NCBI RefSeq assembly: GCF_001050345.1
Contig: NZ_LFMW01000001.1
Location: forward strand, 496,001-560,000
From: Pseudomonas fildesensis
GTDB lineage: Bacteria; Pseudomonadota; Gammaproteobacteria; Pseudomonadales; Pseudomonadaceae
DNA: 64,000 nucleotides
Reading direction: 5' to 3'
The notes beneath the pieces were generated by a model that saw only the letters and a list, made by a program, of their open reading frames with translations, was not told the origin of the DNA and ran no database searches. Of the stretch, positions 9,171 through 18,818 are shown piece by piece; the first letter of the stretch is position 1; each line of letters begins with the position of its first letter. The position numbers were made by a program, and so were the translations under genes.

Positions 9171-10132
9171 ACCTGATTCAACGTATCGACGCGCTGCTGC
9201 CGCAAACCCAATGCGGCAAGTGCGGGCACCCGGGCTGCAAGCCTTACGCCGAGGGCATTGCCCAAGGCGAGGCGATCAACAAGTGCCCGCCGGGTGGGCA
9301 GGAAACCATCGCAGGGCTCGCGAATTTGCTGAATGTTCCAGTGCTGGCACTGGACACCACCCGTGGCGAGGCGCCTGCGCAGATTGCCTATATCCGCGAG
9401 GCCGAGTGCATCGGTTGTACAAAATGCATCCAGGCCTGCCCGGTGGACGCGATTGTCGGCTCCGCCAAGCTGATGCACACGGTGATCATCGATGAGTGCA
9501 CCGGGTGTGATCTGTGCGTTGCGCCCTGCCCAGTCGATTGCATCGAGATGCGTCCGCTGGCCACGGTGTTGCCTATCGTCGGCGGCTTGGCGGCCAACGA
9601 TAACGAACGCCATGAACGTGGTCTCAAGCGCGACCGCGCACGGCGGCGCTTTGAACAACGCAACGCGCGCCTGCAACGGGAAGAAGCGCACAGGACTGCC
9701 GAACGCCTGGCTCGGGCCAAGCGCGCCGCGCCGGTGGAACCGGTGCAGGTCGATACAGCCCAGGCGGCCCACGATGCGGCAGTCAAGAAAGCCAAAATCG
9801 GTGTCGCGATGAGCCGCGCCCAGTTGCACAAATCGTTGAAAGCTTTTGGTCATCCGCCCACGTTTGAACAGCAGTCGCAATTGATCGTGCTGCAACAGCA
9901 GTTCGAAGCAGCGGAGCAAACACTTGCCACACTGGAGGTAAACAGCGCTCCCGCGGCGGCGCCACCGCCCGCCAATACGGCCGATCTCAAGCGCGCCAAA
10001 ATCCAGCTGGCAATGCGCCGTGCCGAGCTGAAGAAAGCCCAGGATCAGAACGCCGATCCGCACCAATTAGCCGAGGCGCAAGGCAAGCTCGATGAAGCGC
10101 AGCGCCAGGTCGATGCCCATGGCCACGCTTGA
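9167..10132 (+). CDS. rnfB: Electron transport complex subunit RnfB, no N-terminal anchor
   Basis: This 321-residue iron-sulfur protein has an N-terminal 4Fe-4S domain (CGKCGHPGC from about residue 16, with a further Cys at 40) followed by two ferredoxin motifs ([12 protein letters not shown] and [12 protein letters not shown], residues about 80-125). The remaining 190 residues are charged and helical, probably coiled coil, and carry no known domain. Typical RnfB begins with a transmembrane anchor; here the first residues go straight into the Fe-S domain, and the upstream sequence is rnfA itself. It overlaps rnfA and rnfD. Confidence 0.88.
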   Translation: MNLIQRIDALLPQTQCGKCGHPGCKPYAEGIAQGEAINKCPPGGQETIAGLANLLNVPVLALDTTRGEAPAQIAYIREAECIGCTKCIQACPVDAIVGSAKLMHTVIIDECTGCDLCVAPCPVDCIEMRPLATVLPIVGGLAANDNERHERGLKRDRARRRFEQRNARLQREEAHRTAERLARAKRAAPVEPVQVDTAQAAHDAAVKKAKIGVAMSRAQLHKSLKAFGHPPTFEQQSQLIVLQQQFEAAEQTLATLEVNSAPAAAPPPANTADLKRAKIQLAMRRAELKKAQDQNADPHQLAEAQGKLDEAQRQVDAHGHA

Positions 10133-11078
10133 CCCGCAACAGGTCCTGCAGCGCGTGTTGCTGGCGACGCTGCCGGGTGTCTTGGCGATGTTCTGGTTAT
10201 ACGGCTGGGGCGTGCTGATCAATCTGTTGCTGGCGGGTGGTTGCGCACTCTTGGTCGATACGGGTGTCAATCGGCTGCGGGGACGGCGCCTCAGTGATCT
10301 GAGCAGTCTGATCACCGCTACACTGCTGGCCCTGGCACTGCCCCCTTATTGCCCCTGGTGGCTGTGCGTGGCTGCGGTCGCTGGCGGGCTGCTGTTGGGC
10401 AAGCATCTGTATGGCAGCAACCGCAACCCGTTCAACCCGGCAATGGTCGGCTATGCCTTGATGCTGGTTGCCTTTCCACAACCGATGACCCACTGGCCCG
10501 CGCCCCATGGGCTGGACCTGTTGGCCGGCGTGCATCAGGTATTGGGCCTGCAGGGCGATACGCCAGATGCCTGGGCACAGGCGACCGCACTGGATGCCCT
10601 GCGAATCAACAAGAGCCTGACCATCGATGAGTTGTTCGCCCGTAGCCCGGCCTTTGGTTTTTTCGGCGGCAACGGCAGCGAGTGGGTGAACCTGGCCTTT
10701 CTGGCGGGCGGGATTGTGTTGTTGCGGCAACGGGTATTCAGCTGGCACGCACCGGTCGGCATGCTGGGCAGCCTCTTCGTGATCAGCTTGTTGTGCTGGA
10801 ATGGGTCGGGCTCTGATTCCCATGGCTCGCCGCTGTTTCATCTGCTGAGCGGCGCGACCTTTCTCGGCGCATTTTTCATCGTGACCGAACCGGTGTCCGG
10901 CCCGAGAAGCCCGAAGGCACGCCTGTTATTTGGTGCGGGCGTGGGCGTGCTGACTTATCTGATTCGCATGTGGGGCGGTTACCCGGATGGTGTAGCCTTT
11001 GCAGTTCTGCTGATGAACCTGGCGGTGCCTGCGCTGGAGCGTCTGGCGGCAACGAAACAGCCGGCGGTGAATGCATGA
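10113..11078 (+). CDS. rnfD: Electron transport complex subunit RnfD
   Basis: RnfD is a polytopic membrane subunit that carries covalent FMN. From the ATG at 10113 (AGG ahead of it) it has 321 residues; an in-frame ATG at 10092 would add 7. The flavinylation motif SGAT is near residues 246-249, in the context [10 protein letters not shown] typical of RnfD/NqrB. The start lies inside the 3' end of rnfB, and the stop overlaps the rnfG ATG. In most organisms rnfC separates rnfB and rnfD; here the two overlap directly. Confidence 0.88.
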   Translation: MPMATLDPQQVLQRVLLATLPGVLAMFWLYGWGVLINLLLAGGCALLVDTGVNRLRGRRLSDLSSLITATLLALALPPYCPWWLCVAAVAGGLLLGKHLYGSNRNPFNPAMVGYALMLVAFPQPMTHWPAPHGLDLLAGVHQVLGLQGDTPDAWAQATALDALRINKSLTIDELFARSPAFGFFGGNGSEWVNLAFLAGGIVLLRQRVFSWHAPVGMLGSLFVISLLCWNGSGSDSHGSPLFHLLSGATFLGAFFIVTEPVSGPRSPKARLLFGAGVGVLTYLIRMWGGYPDGVAFAVLLMNLAVPALERLAATKQPAVNA

Positions 11079-11653
11079 AACCCACCAAAGGCCTGCTGCT
11101 GACGCTGTTCATCGCCGCCGGAGGAATCACTCTGATCCTGGCCCTTCAGCACCTGACTGCCGATAGCGCAGCCCAACAATCCCAGGCGCTAGAGCGCCAA
11201 GCCCTGCTTGACCTGTTGCCCGCCGACCGCTATGACAACCAGCCATTAGACCAGCCGCTGGCTATTGATCCGCAGCCACTGACAAACAGCCAACTGCACG
11301 GCGGCTACCTGGCGACCCTTTCGGGGCAACCCAGCGCCGTGTTGCTGCGCGTGCAAGCCAGCGGCTACGGTGGACCGATCGAGTTGCTGATCGCCATCGA
11401 CCGTAACGGCAAGCTCGTGGGGATCAAAACCTTGGAGCAGTCAGAAACGCCGAGCCTCGGCGGCCATATCAGCGAGCCGGGTAATGCCTGGCTGGCCGCT
11501 TTTCAGCGGCACTCACGCAGCGACACGCAGGACTTCGACCAGATGGCCGGAGCAACCCTGACATCTCGCGCGGTGATCAACGCCGTTCACGATGCGTTGC
11601 GTTACTTCGACGAGCACCGGTCTTTACTGCTGGAGCAACACGCGCATGACTAG
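11075..11653 (+). CDS. rnfG: Electron transport complex subunit RnfG
   Basis: RnfG is a periplasm-facing subunit with covalently bound FMN. The 192-residue protein has one N-terminal membrane segment (residues about 6-26) and an FMN-binding domain. The conserved attachment motif is AGAT with T161 as the likely flavin-bearing threonine; the usual first residue is Ser, here Ala. It overlaps rnfD by 4 bp and rnfE by 8 bp. Confidence 0.88.
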   Translation: MKPTKGLLLTLFIAAGGITLILALQHLTADSAAQQSQALERQALLDLLPADRYDNQPLDQPLAIDPQPLTNSQLHGGYLATLSGQPSAVLLRVQASGYGGPIELLIAIDRNGKLVGIKTLEQSETPSLGGHISEPGNAWLAAFQRHSRSDTQDFDQMAGATLTSRAVINAVHDALRYFDEHRSLLLEQHAHD

Positions 11654-12140
11654 AGCTTTTGGCCTGGCCAACACGATGATGCTGGCGCCGTTGATCGGCG
11701 TGAGTGACACACTGCCCAAGGCGTTGAGTTTCTTCGGGCTGTCGGTGTTGATCGTGACGCTGTTCGGCTTGGCCATGGGAGGTTTGCGAGCGCGCCTGAG
11801 CACGTCCCTGCAGCTGATTGCGAGCCTGATGCTGGCGGCTACGTTGGTCAGTGCCGTGCAGTTACTGTTACAGGCGTTTGCACTGCCGATGTATCAGCAT
11901 TTGGGCATCTATCTCACACTGATCAGCGTTCAATGTGTCGTATTAGAGCAGTGCGGTTTTTTCGATGCGGGTCAACACAAGGCTCGACTGCAGTTGTTCG
12001 GCCTGTTTGGCGCATTGCTGATCACCCTGGGGTTGCTGCGCGCCAGCGGCGCCACCATATTGATACCTGCCGGGTTTATCCTCCTCGGACTATTGCTCGC
12101 AGGGTTCCAGGCCTGGACCCACTTTTCAACATCACGCTGA
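11646..12140 (+). CDS. rnfE: Electron transport complex subunit RnfE, short form
   Basis: This membrane protein of 164 residues has five or six hydrophobic segments and the RnfE/RsxE opening (NTMMLAPLIGVSD). RnfE is usually about 195-240 residues, so this one is short, mainly at the N-terminus. The ATG at 11646 overlaps the end of rnfG. The operon continues after 25 bp into nth, as in the E. coli rsx-nth arrangement. Confidence 0.82.
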   Translation: MTRAFGLANTMMLAPLIGVSDTLPKALSFFGLSVLIVTLFGLAMGGLRARLSTSLQLIASLMLAATLVSAVQLLLQAFALPMYQHLGIYLTLISVQCVVLEQCGFFDAGQHKARLQLFGLFGALLITLGLLRASGATILIPAGFILLGLLLAGFQAWTHFSTSR

Positions 12141-12165
12141 CCGCCAGCAAGGAAACCCCTGCCCC

Positions 12166-12804
12166 ATGAACGCCGCAAAACGCCTGGAAATTTTCCGCAG
12201 GCTTCACGAAGACAATCCGGAACCCAAGACCGAACTGGCCTACTCCTCGCCCTTCGAGTTGCTGATTGCGGTGATTCTCTCAGCCCAATCCACGGACGTT
12301 GGCGTCAACAAGGCCACGGCCAAGCTTTATCCGGTGGCTAACACGCCGGAGGCGATCCATGCGCTGGGTGTTGAAGGTCTGTCCGAATACATCAAGACCA
12401 TCGGCTTGTACAACAGCAAGGCCAAAAATGTCATTGAGACCTGCCGCCTGCTGGTGGAACTGCATGGCAGTGAAGTGCCGCAAACCCGCGAAGCCCTGGA
12501 GGCTCTGCCGGGTGTAGGCCGTAAGACCGCTAACGTGGTGCTCAATACGGCGTTTCGGCAACTGACGATGGCTGTGGACACGCATATTTTCCGTGTCAGC
12601 AACCGAACCGGCATTGCCCGTGGCAAAAACGTGGTGGAAGTGGAAAAGCAGTTGATGAAGTTTGTTCCCAAGCCGTATCTGCTTGATTCCCACCACTGGC
12701 TGATCCTTCACGGACGCTACGTTTGCCAGGCCCGCAAGCCACGCTGCGGCAGCTGTCGCATCGAAGACCTGTGCGAATACAAGGAAAAAACTTCCGACGA
12801 TTGA
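12166..12804 (+). CDS. nth: Endonuclease III
   Basis: This base-excision repair DNA glycosylase/AP lyase acts on oxidised pyrimidines. The 212 residues match E. coli Nth (211). The helix-hairpin-helix is LPGVGRKTA with catalytic Lys at 120, and the catalytic Asp is D138 (VDTH). The C-terminal [4Fe-4S] cluster is bound by C187, C194, C197 and C203. It follows rnfE at 25 bp, so it is probably cotranscribed with the rnf genes. Confidence 0.97.
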   Translation: MNAAKRLEIFRRLHEDNPEPKTELAYSSPFELLIAVILSAQSTDVGVNKATAKLYPVANTPEAIHALGVEGLSEYIKTIGLYNSKAKNVIETCRLLVELHGSEVPQTREALEALPGVGRKTANVVLNTAFRQLTMAVDTHIFRVSNRTGIARGKNVVEVEKQLMKFVPKPYLLDSHHWLILHGRYVCQARKPRCGSCRIEDLCEYKEKTSDD

Positions 12805-12911
12805 GTGATCAACACTTTTTTCGATGAGTCGATTGAAAAAATCTTTTTTACCCGCCCATGGATTATCGTTATAAGGAGCGCCAACGGCAGTCTTAGCCCG
12901 GAGTGAACCTT

Positions 12912-13094
12912 ATGAGCACTGGCAAAGAACAACTGGAAGTGGAAGACGAGCTCGTTGAGTCAGAGGACGATGCGCCGGAAGCACCTGTTACAGAGGTAGC
13001 CAAGACCAATCTAAGCAAACGCCGCACTATCGACAATCTTCTGGAAGAGCGACGCTTGCAAAAACAGCTGGCCGACTACGACTTCGACCTCTGA
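12912..13094 (+). CDS. Small acidic protein of the PA3496 family
   Basis: This is a 60-residue protein with no membrane segment. The first half is strongly acidic (many Glu/Asp between residues 8 and 30), and the second half is basic and helical (SKRRTIDNLLEERRL). It matches my memory of the conserved Pseudomonas PA3496 family found next to rnf/nth and named as a putative envelope integrity protein. No biochemical role can be read from the sequence. The start was chosen because GGAG lies 9 nt upstream of the ATG at 12912. A terminator follows. Confidence 0.75.
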   Translation: MSTGKEQLEVEDELVESEDDAPEAPVTEVAKTNLSKRRTIDNLLEERRLQKQLADYDFDL

Positions 13095-13113
13095 TAGAGC
13101 CGATAACGGCCAG

Positions 13114-13138
13114 AAGCCTCCCTGACGGAGGCTTTTTT
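13114..13138 (+). terminator. Rho-independent terminator after the rnf-nth region
   Basis: The arms AGCCTCC (13115-13121) and GGAGGCT (13127-13133) are followed by a run of six Ts. Confidence 0.85.
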
Positions 13139-13182
13139 CTGCCGATATGCCTGGCTATCAATCGTTAGGGCGACGCCCTCCT

Positions 13183-13815
13183 CTATACCAAACCGTTGCG
13201 TTGGGCCAACTCGATCAAGTCCACCAGGGAACGGGCATTTAGCTTGAGCAGCAAGCGTGTTTTGTAGGTGCTGACGGTCTTGTTGCTGAGGAACATGCCG
13301 TCGGCGATCTCCTTGTTGGTTTTGCCCCGAGCCAGTTGTTGCAGCACCATCATCTCTCGCCCCGAAAGGCGCTCGACCATGTCGGCCTCGCTGGCGTTGC
13401 CCATGGTGGAGCGCACCGAGTTCAACGCCTGGTTCGGGAAGTAGCTGTAGCCGGAGAGTACCGCCTTTATGGCACTCAGCAACTCGGTCAGGTCCTGTTG
13501 CTTGCACACGTAGCCGGCCGCCCCCGCCTGCATGCAACGCATGGAGAAATGGCCCGGGGCCTGTGACGTAAGAACCAGCACCTTGAACGGTACGGCTTGC
13601 TTGGTGGAGGACAGCCTGCAAATAACTTCCAGACCATCAAGTTTGGGAATTCCAATATCCAGTATGACAATGTCCGGCATATGCTCCCGCGCAAGTTGCA
13701 ACGCATCGACACCGTTATCGGTCTCGGCAACGACCTCATAACCATGACGCTCCATTAGCATACGCACAGCAAGACGAATGACGGGATGATCATCCACGAT
13801 CAGCACTTTATTCAT
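13183..13815 (-). CDS. NarL/BvgA-type response regulator
   Basis: This 210-residue response regulator has a receiver domain (acid pocket D8-D9, phosphoacceptor D53 in ILDIG, a conserved Thr in VLVLTSQ and Lys in YVCKQQ) and a C-terminal LuxR-type helix-turn-helix (SGREMMVLQQLARGKTNKEIA). No sensor kinase gene is adjacent, so it is an orphan here and its partner cannot be named. The ATG at 13815 starts exactly where receivers usually begin; a TTG 12 bp upstream is possible. A long AT-rich noncoding gap lies upstream. Confidence 0.9.
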   Translation of the reverse strand: MNKVLIVDDHPVIRLAVRMLMERHGYEVVAETDNGVDALQLAREHMPDIVILDIGIPKLDGLEVICRLSSTKQAVPFKVLVLTSQAPGHFSMRCMQAGAAGYVCKQQDLTELLSAIKAVLSGYSYFPNQALNSVRSTMGNASEADMVERLSGREMMVLQQLARGKTNKEIADGMFLSNKTVSTYKTRLLLKLNARSLVDLIELAQRNGLV

Positions 13816-14388
13816 GAGAAAGTCCAATTTCGCTGTTCGAATTATTCAGAGCAAGCACAATAGCCTAGTCGTTTCCTAGTTGGCATAGCTTTACCCCCCA
13901 AGCAACAGCAAGCAGAGACGCACCCCACAATGAGATAGGAATTAGCCTACAAAAAAACGCCAGCTTAGAGGTATCGCGTTTTATGCAGGCTTTCAGACCT
14001 TTCCGGGACCACACATATTTTGAGTGAAATCCCCAACAGATAAGGGGGACAGGGTAAACGTGACGCACACGAGTTTCAGGAAATGCCCCTTGCTTGTCCG
14101 TTCCGAACGCGTGAGCAGGTGAAAATAAGCCAGCTGTTTCAGTTCCATTCAACATATTTATTTACACCACAATTTTCCTACAGATATTTCAGCGCACTGC
14201 ATTCACGCCGCACTTCTGTGAGTGAATTATCTGTAAGACATAGTTCCTGTTGAGGTGTAAATAATTCACTCAACTGCGCAAACAGAAAGCAATTGTCCGT
14301 AATCAAATTGCAATGATTTCTAAGCGACAGAATATCTACAGGCGTTAAACATTAATAAACATGAGGTTTGCCTTTCCTTTATACAGGC
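13816..14388. other. 570-bp AT-rich noncoding region with a 12-bp inverted repeat
   Basis: No credible gene is seen. The region is clearly richer in A+T than its flanks. It contains a perfect 12-bp inverted repeat, TGAGTGAATTAT (14219-14230) and ATAATTCACTCA (14261-14272), separated by 30 nt. The promoter of the 13183-13815 response regulator must lie at its left end. The rest may hold an unannotated small RNA, an operator region or decayed DNA. Confidence 0.6.
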
Positions 14389-14418
14389 AAAAAAAATGGC
14401 CCCTTCAACAAGGGGCCA
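14389..14418 (-). terminator. Rho-independent terminator of argG
   Basis: The stem GGCCCCTT/AAGGGGCC (14398-14405 and 14410-14417) is followed on the minus strand by an eight-T run (14389-14396). Confidence 0.9.
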
Positions 14419-14440
14419 CTCTTCAAATCACCTGGTGCAC

Positions 14441-15658
14441 TCAGAACAACTTGCGACCCTTGTTGGCCGCAATGCGCATGCGCAGTGCATTCAACTTGAT
14501 GAAGCCAGCTGCGTCCGCCTGGTTGTAGGCGCCGCCGTCTTCTTCGAAGGTAGCAATGTTGGCATCGAACAGCGACTCATCCGACTTGCGACCGGTGACG
14601 ATCACGTTGCCCTTGTACAGTTTCAGGCGCACAACGCCGTTCACGTGGGCCTGGGAGGCGTCGATCATCTGTTGCAGCATCAGACGCTCAGGGCTCCACC
14701 AGTAGCCGGTGTAGATCAGGCTGGCGTACTTGGGCATCAGCTCATCTTTGAGGTGAGCCACTTCGCGGTCCAGGGTGATGGACTCGATGGCGCGGTGAGC
14801 GCGCAGCATGATGGTGCCGCCCGGGGTCTCGTAGCAGCCACGGGACTTCATGCCCACGTAACGGTTCTCGACGATGTCGAGACGGCCAATACCGTGTTCG
14901 CCGCCGATACGGTTCAGGGTCGCCAGCACGGTGGCCGGGGTCATTTCGACGCCGTCCAGCGCGACGATGTCGCCGTTGCGGTAGGTCAGTTCCAGGTACT
15001 GGGCCTTGTCAGGAGCGTTCTCCGGGGAGACGGTCCATTTCCACATGTCTTCTTCGTGCTCGGTCCAGGTGTCTTCCAGCACGCCGCCTTCATAGGAGAT
15101 GTGCAGCAAGTTGGCGTCCATCGAGTACGGGGACTTCTTCTTGCCGTGACGCTCGATCGGGATCGCGTGCTTTTCAGCGTAATCCATCAGCTTTTCACGG
15201 GACAGCAGGTCCCACTCACGCCAAGGAGCAATCACTTTCACGCCAGGTTTCAGCGCGTAGGCGCCCAGCTCGAAACGCACCTGGTCGTTACCCTTGCCGG
15301 TGGCGCCATGGGAAATGGCGTCAGCGCCGGTTTCGTTGGCGATTTCGATCAGGCGCTTGGCGATCAGCGGACGTGCGATGGAGGTACCCAGCAGGTACTC
15401 GCCTTCGTAGACGGTGTTGGCGCGAAACATCGGGAAAACGAAATCGCGGACGAACTCTTCGCGCAGGTCGTCAATGTAGATCTCTTTCACGCCCATGGCT
15501 TGCGCCTTGGCACGTGCAGGTTCGACCTCTTCGCCCTGACCCAGGTCAGCGGTGAAGGTCACCACTTCACAGTTATAAGTATCCTGCAGCCACTTGAGGA
15601 TCACCGAAGTGTCCAGGCCGCCGGAATACGCGAGAACGACCTTGTTTACGTCGGCCAT
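14441..15658 (-). CDS. argG: Argininosuccinate synthase
   Basis: ArgG joins citrulline and aspartate with ATP to make argininosuccinate, the penultimate step of arginine synthesis. The 405-residue protein begins with the N-type ATP pyrophosphatase P-loop AYSGGLDTS (residues 10-18), and the rest of the family pattern is intact. The ATG is preceded by GGAG at 9 nt. It stands alone with its own terminator. The arginine pathway gene argF lies 8 kb downstream. Confidence 0.98.
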   Translation of the reverse strand: MADVNKVVLAYSGGLDTSVILKWLQDTYNCEVVTFTADLGQGEEVEPARAKAQAMGVKEIYIDDLREEFVRDFVFPMFRANTVYEGEYLLGTSIARPLIAKRLIEIANETGADAISHGATGKGNDQVRFELGAYALKPGVKVIAPWREWDLLSREKLMDYAEKHAIPIERHGKKKSPYSMDANLLHISYEGGVLEDTWTEHEEDMWKWTVSPENAPDKAQYLELTYRNGDIVALDGVEMTPATVLATLNRIGGEHGIGRLDIVENRYVGMKSRGCYETPGGTIMLRAHRAIESITLDREVAHLKDELMPKYASLIYTGYWWSPERLMLQQMIDASQAHVNGVVRLKLYKGNVIVTGRKSDESLFDANIATFEEDGGAYNQADAAGFIKLNALRMRIAANKGRKLF

Positions 15659-15787
15659 GCCATCACTCCACGGGGTTTTACGGAAAGGCGTCGATTCTAC
15701 CGACCAAAACCGTGAAATTACAGGGGCGCGACAGCAAATGAAGATAAAGCGACAGATTATGTCGAGTGGGCGACCGATGGTCGCACC

Positions 15788-16696
15788 TTATGAGGTGGCT
15801 GCCGGGTTACTTGGGCCCGTGGCCTGGGGTGCCGGTTTTTCGGGAGCGGCGACGCGCTCAAGCTGAATGTTCACGCGGCGGTTGCGAGCCCGGTTGGCAG
15901 CATTGGAGTTGGGCGCCAAGGGGTAACTTTCACCGTGGAACCGCATGGTGATCTGCGACTCCTGGATGCCATTGGCCTTGAAGTAGTCCAGCACGGCCAA
16001 GGCACGACGGCGCGAAACATCGCGGTTGGTCAGGCGGTTACCGCTGTTGTCGGAGTGCCCGTTCAACTCGATATGGTTGACCGTCGGGTCGGCCTTCATG
16101 AACGCCACTATCACCGCCAGTTTCTGCTTGGCGGCCGCATCCAGTTCGATGCCGCCACCGGGGAAACCGACTTCCGCCTGCTTGACCTGATCGTAGTTCA
16201 TCGGCAACAGCTTGGCAGTGCACAGTTGATAGTCGTTGTAGGCTTTGTTGAACTTCATCGGCAACAGGCGAATTTCCGAGTAGCCGCCTTCGCGCCCGTA
16301 ATGCCTCACGGTGGGGCTGCGCCCTTCGAGCAACCCAGTGAACAGGCGCCCGGCCTGGGCCTGTGAACTGTTGAACAGTACGTCGCCACTGCCCGCGCGC
16401 ACGGAACCGAGGTTGATATCGCCCCGGCCCGGTTGCCAGGGCGCAGCGGCTGCCAACAAGGTGGCGGAGCCCGCGCCCAGCGAGCCGTTATAGGCTTTCA
16501 GACGGAACGTGGCCTGCTCGCCAGCGCGGCGCACGAACTCACCCGAGCCGAAATCGGTGATAGGCTGGGTCAAGCGGCACTCGAATTTGTCGCCCTCCAC
16601 TTTCCACTCAATATTCTCCAGACGTGTCTGGAACGTGAGGGCCATCGCAGGCAGGCTGGCGAACACACTGAGCAGGGCTAGATAATGCTGGCGCAC
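15788..16696 (-). CDS. motY: MotY-like flagellar T-ring protein with OmpA domain
   Basis: This 302-residue exported protein has a signal peptide (about residues 1-18, ending SLPAMA), a MotY-type N-terminal domain, and a C-terminal OmpA-like peptidoglycan-binding domain (about residues 165-285, NGHSDNSGNRLTN and RARNRRVNIQL). In Pseudomonas MotY sits in the flagellar T-ring and helps hold the stator MotA/B and MotC/D. The GTG at 16696 was preferred over another GTG four codons upstream because GGAG lies 6 nt before it. The neighbourhood argG-motY-pyrC-rnt matches the PA3525-PA3528 order. Confidence 0.88.
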   Translation of the reverse strand: MRQHYLALLSVFASLPAMALTFQTRLENIEWKVEGDKFECRLTQPITDFGSGEFVRRAGEQATFRLKAYNGSLGAGSATLLAAAAPWQPGRGDINLGSVRAGSGDVLFNSSQAQAGRLFTGLLEGRSPTVRHYGREGGYSEIRLLPMKFNKAYNDYQLCTAKLLPMNYDQVKQAEVGFPGGGIELDAAAKQKLAVIVAFMKADPTVNHIELNGHSDNSGNRLTNRDVSRRRALAVLDYFKANGIQESQITMRFHGESYPLAPNSNAANRARNRRVNIQLERVAAPEKPAPQATGPSNPAATS

Positions 16697-16852
16697 GGGA
16701 GGCTCCACTGGTTTCTACAACACTTCAAAGCGTCATACATCGTTAAGGCATACCCAGGGATATCGGTCGCATCCTGCAAAACTTGATAGCGAGTGCCTGC
16801 AAGTGTCTTTTCCGGTAGCATTCCCACCAGATTGACCCGCCTGGAATCCCCA

Positions 16853-17899
16853 ATGTCCGACCGCCTGACCCTGCTGCGTCCCGACGACTGGCATATTCAT
16901 CTTCGCGATGGTGCTGCGTTGCCCCAAACCGTGGCCGATGTAGCGCGCACGTTTGGCCGTGCCATCATCATGCCTAACCTGGTACCTCCGGTGCGTAATG
17001 CCGCGGAAGCCGACGCCTATCGCCAGCGCATCCTCGCTGCGCGACCGGCCGGCAGCCGCTTCGAACCGTTGATGGTGCTCTACCTGACCGACCGCACCCA
17101 GCCCGAAGAAATTCGCGAGGCCAAGGCCAGCGGTTATGTTCACGCCGCCAAGTTGTACCCGGCAGGCGCGACCACCAACTCCGACTCCGGCGTGACCAGC
17201 ATCGACAAGATCCTGCCGGCCATCGAAGCCATGGCGGAAGTCGGCATGCCGCTGCTGATCCACGGTGAAGTTACCCGTGGCGACGTGGATGTATTCGATC
17301 GCGAGAAGGTCTTCATCGACGAGCATATGCGCCGGGTGGTCGAGCTGTTCCCGACCCTCAAGGTGGTGTTCGAACACATCACCACCGCCGATGCCGTGCA
17401 GTTCGTCACCGAGGCCTCGGCCAATGTTGGCGCGACCATCACTGCGCATCACCTGCTCTATAACCGCAACCACATGCTGGTGGGCGGGATTCGGCCGCAC
17501 TTCTATTGCCTGCCGATCCTCAAGCGCAACACCCACCAGGTGGCCTTGCTGGACGCCGCGACCAGCGGCAACCCGAAGTTCTTCCTCGGCACCGACTCCG
17601 CACCCCATGCCCAACACGCAAAAGAAGCCGCGTGCGGCTGTGCCGGTTGCTACACCGCGTATGCGGCGATCGAGCTGTACGCCGAAGCGTTCGAACAGCG
17701 CAACGCCCTGGACAAGCTCGAAGGCTTCGCCAGCCTCAATGGCCCGTGTTTCTATGGCCTGCCGGCGAATACCGACCGCATTACCCTGGTCCGTGAAGAT
17801 TGGACCGCCCCTACCAGCCTGCCATTTGGCGAGCTGACTGTTATCCCGCTGCGCGCCGGTGAAACACTGCGCTGGCGCCTGCTGGAGGAAAGCAAGTGA
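16853..17899 (+). CDS. pyrC: Dihydroorotase, class II
   Basis: PyrC closes carbamoyl-aspartate to dihydroorotate in pyrimidine synthesis. The 348-residue enzyme has the metal-binding HIHLRD motif (H14, H16), the carbamylated lysine K100 (HAAKLYPAG) and the later Asp in GTDSAPHA. Size and motifs fit the E. coli-type active enzyme rather than the inactive PyrC' partner. Its stop overlaps the rnt start by 4 bp, so the two genes are translationally coupled. Confidence 0.97.
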   Translation: MSDRLTLLRPDDWHIHLRDGAALPQTVADVARTFGRAIIMPNLVPPVRNAAEADAYRQRILAARPAGSRFEPLMVLYLTDRTQPEEIREAKASGYVHAAKLYPAGATTNSDSGVTSIDKILPAIEAMAEVGMPLLIHGEVTRGDVDVFDREKVFIDEHMRRVVELFPTLKVVFEHITTADAVQFVTEASANVGATITAHHLLYNRNHMLVGGIRPHFYCLPILKRNTHQVALLDAATSGNPKFFLGTDSAPHAQHAKEAACGCAGCYTAYAAIELYAEAFEQRNALDKLEGFASLNGPCFYGLPANTDRITLVREDWTAPTSLPFGELTVIPLRAGETLRWRLLEESK

Positions 17900-18567
17900 G
17901 TGAAGACCATTACGACGACGAACACGAGCACAGTGGTGGCGGCTCTCGTCACCCGATGGCCGAGCGTTTTCGCGGCTATCTGCCGGTTGTCATCGACGTA
18001 GAAACGGGTGGTTTCAACTGCGCCACCGACGCCCTGCTGGAAATCGCCGCCACCACCATCGGCATGGACGAACAGGGTTTTGTGTTCGCGGAACACACGC
18101 ACTTCTTCCGTGTTGAGCCGTTCGAAGGCGCCAATATCGAGGCGGCGGCCCTGGAATTTACCGGGATCAAGCTCGATCACCCATTGCGCATGGCAGTGAG
18201 TGAAGAAGCGGCGCTGACCGACATCTTCCGCGGCGTGCGCAAGGCACTGAAGGCCAATGGCTGCAAACGCGCGATCCTGGTCGGGCATAACAGCAGTTTT
18301 GATTTGGGCTTCCTCAACGCAGCCGTCGCGCGACTGGACATGAAGCGCAACCCGTTTCACCCGTTCTCCAGCTTTGACACGGCGACCCTCGCCGGCTTGG
18401 CCTACGGTCAGACCGTATTGGCCAAAGCCTGCCAGGCCGCCGGTATCGACTTTGACGGACGCGAAGCTCACTCGGCCCGCTACGACACCGAGAAGACCGC
18501 AGAACTGTTCTGCGGCATCGTCAACCGCTGGAAACAGATGGGTGGCTGGGAAGATTTCAACGACTGA
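17896..18567 (+). CDS. rnt: Ribonuclease T
   Basis: This DEDDh-type 3'-5' exonuclease trims tRNA and other stable RNA ends. The 223-residue protein has D34 and E36 (VIDVETGG), D136 (SSFDLGF), H192 and D197 (HSARYDTE), the full catalytic set. The GTG start overlaps the pyrC stop, and GGAGGAA lies at good spacing. The first 20 residues are an extra polar segment, rich in His, Asp and Glu, before the exonuclease fold. Confidence 0.96.
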   Translation: MSEDHYDDEHEHSGGGSRHPMAERFRGYLPVVIDVETGGFNCATDALLEIAATTIGMDEQGFVFAEHTHFFRVEPFEGANIEAAALEFTGIKLDHPLRMAVSEEAALTDIFRGVRKALKANGCKRAILVGHNSSFDLGFLNAAVARLDMKRNPFHPFSSFDTATLAGLAYGQTVLAKACQAAGIDFDGREAHSARYDTEKTAELFCGIVNRWKQMGGWEDFND

Positions 18568-18621
18568 TATCTAGCGCGAACTTTTGTTGCAAGCAAACTC
18601 GTTGCGGGGGGCGGGCTTGTT

Positions 18622-18753
18622 GTGGCGAGCGGGCTTGCCCCGCGTTGGGCTGCGAAGCGGCCCCAATAAGACCTCCGCGATTTACCTGGCAGACCGCGGT
18701 GTCAGGTTCTGGGGCCGCTTCGCAGCCCAACGCGGGGCAAGCCCGCTCGCCAC
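18622..18753. repeat. Perfect REPIN, GCGGGCTTG type
   Basis: Two 43-bp arms (18622-18664 and 18711-18753) are exact inverted copies, with a 46-bp core. The terminal unit is GTGGCGAGCGGGCTTGCCCC. The lack of any mismatch over 43 bp points to recent copying. It lies between convergent rnt and the peroxiredoxin gene, a neutral position. Confidence 0.9.
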
Positions 18754-18770
18754 AGTCGTATCCCGCGCAT

Positions 18771-18802
18771 AAAAAAACCGGCCTTTTCAGGCCGGTTTTT
18801 TT
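18771..18802. terminator. Bidirectional terminator between rnt and the peroxiredoxin gene
   Basis: The arms ACCGGCC (18777-18783) and GGCCGGT (18790-18796) have an A-run on the left and a T-run on the right, so it can act on both converging transcripts. Confidence 0.85.
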
Positions 18803-18818
18803 GTACCGCGAAACCGGC

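Noticed and set aside
10092..10132. A frameshifted or truncated rnfC remnant at the rnfB-rnfD junction.
   Set aside because: rnfB and rnfD overlap directly with both reading frames intact, leaving no room for a remnant.
13865..14155. A 96-codon open frame on the minus strand in the AT-rich gap.
   Set aside because: No ribosome binding site, no family resemblance and codon use unlike the neighbouring genes.
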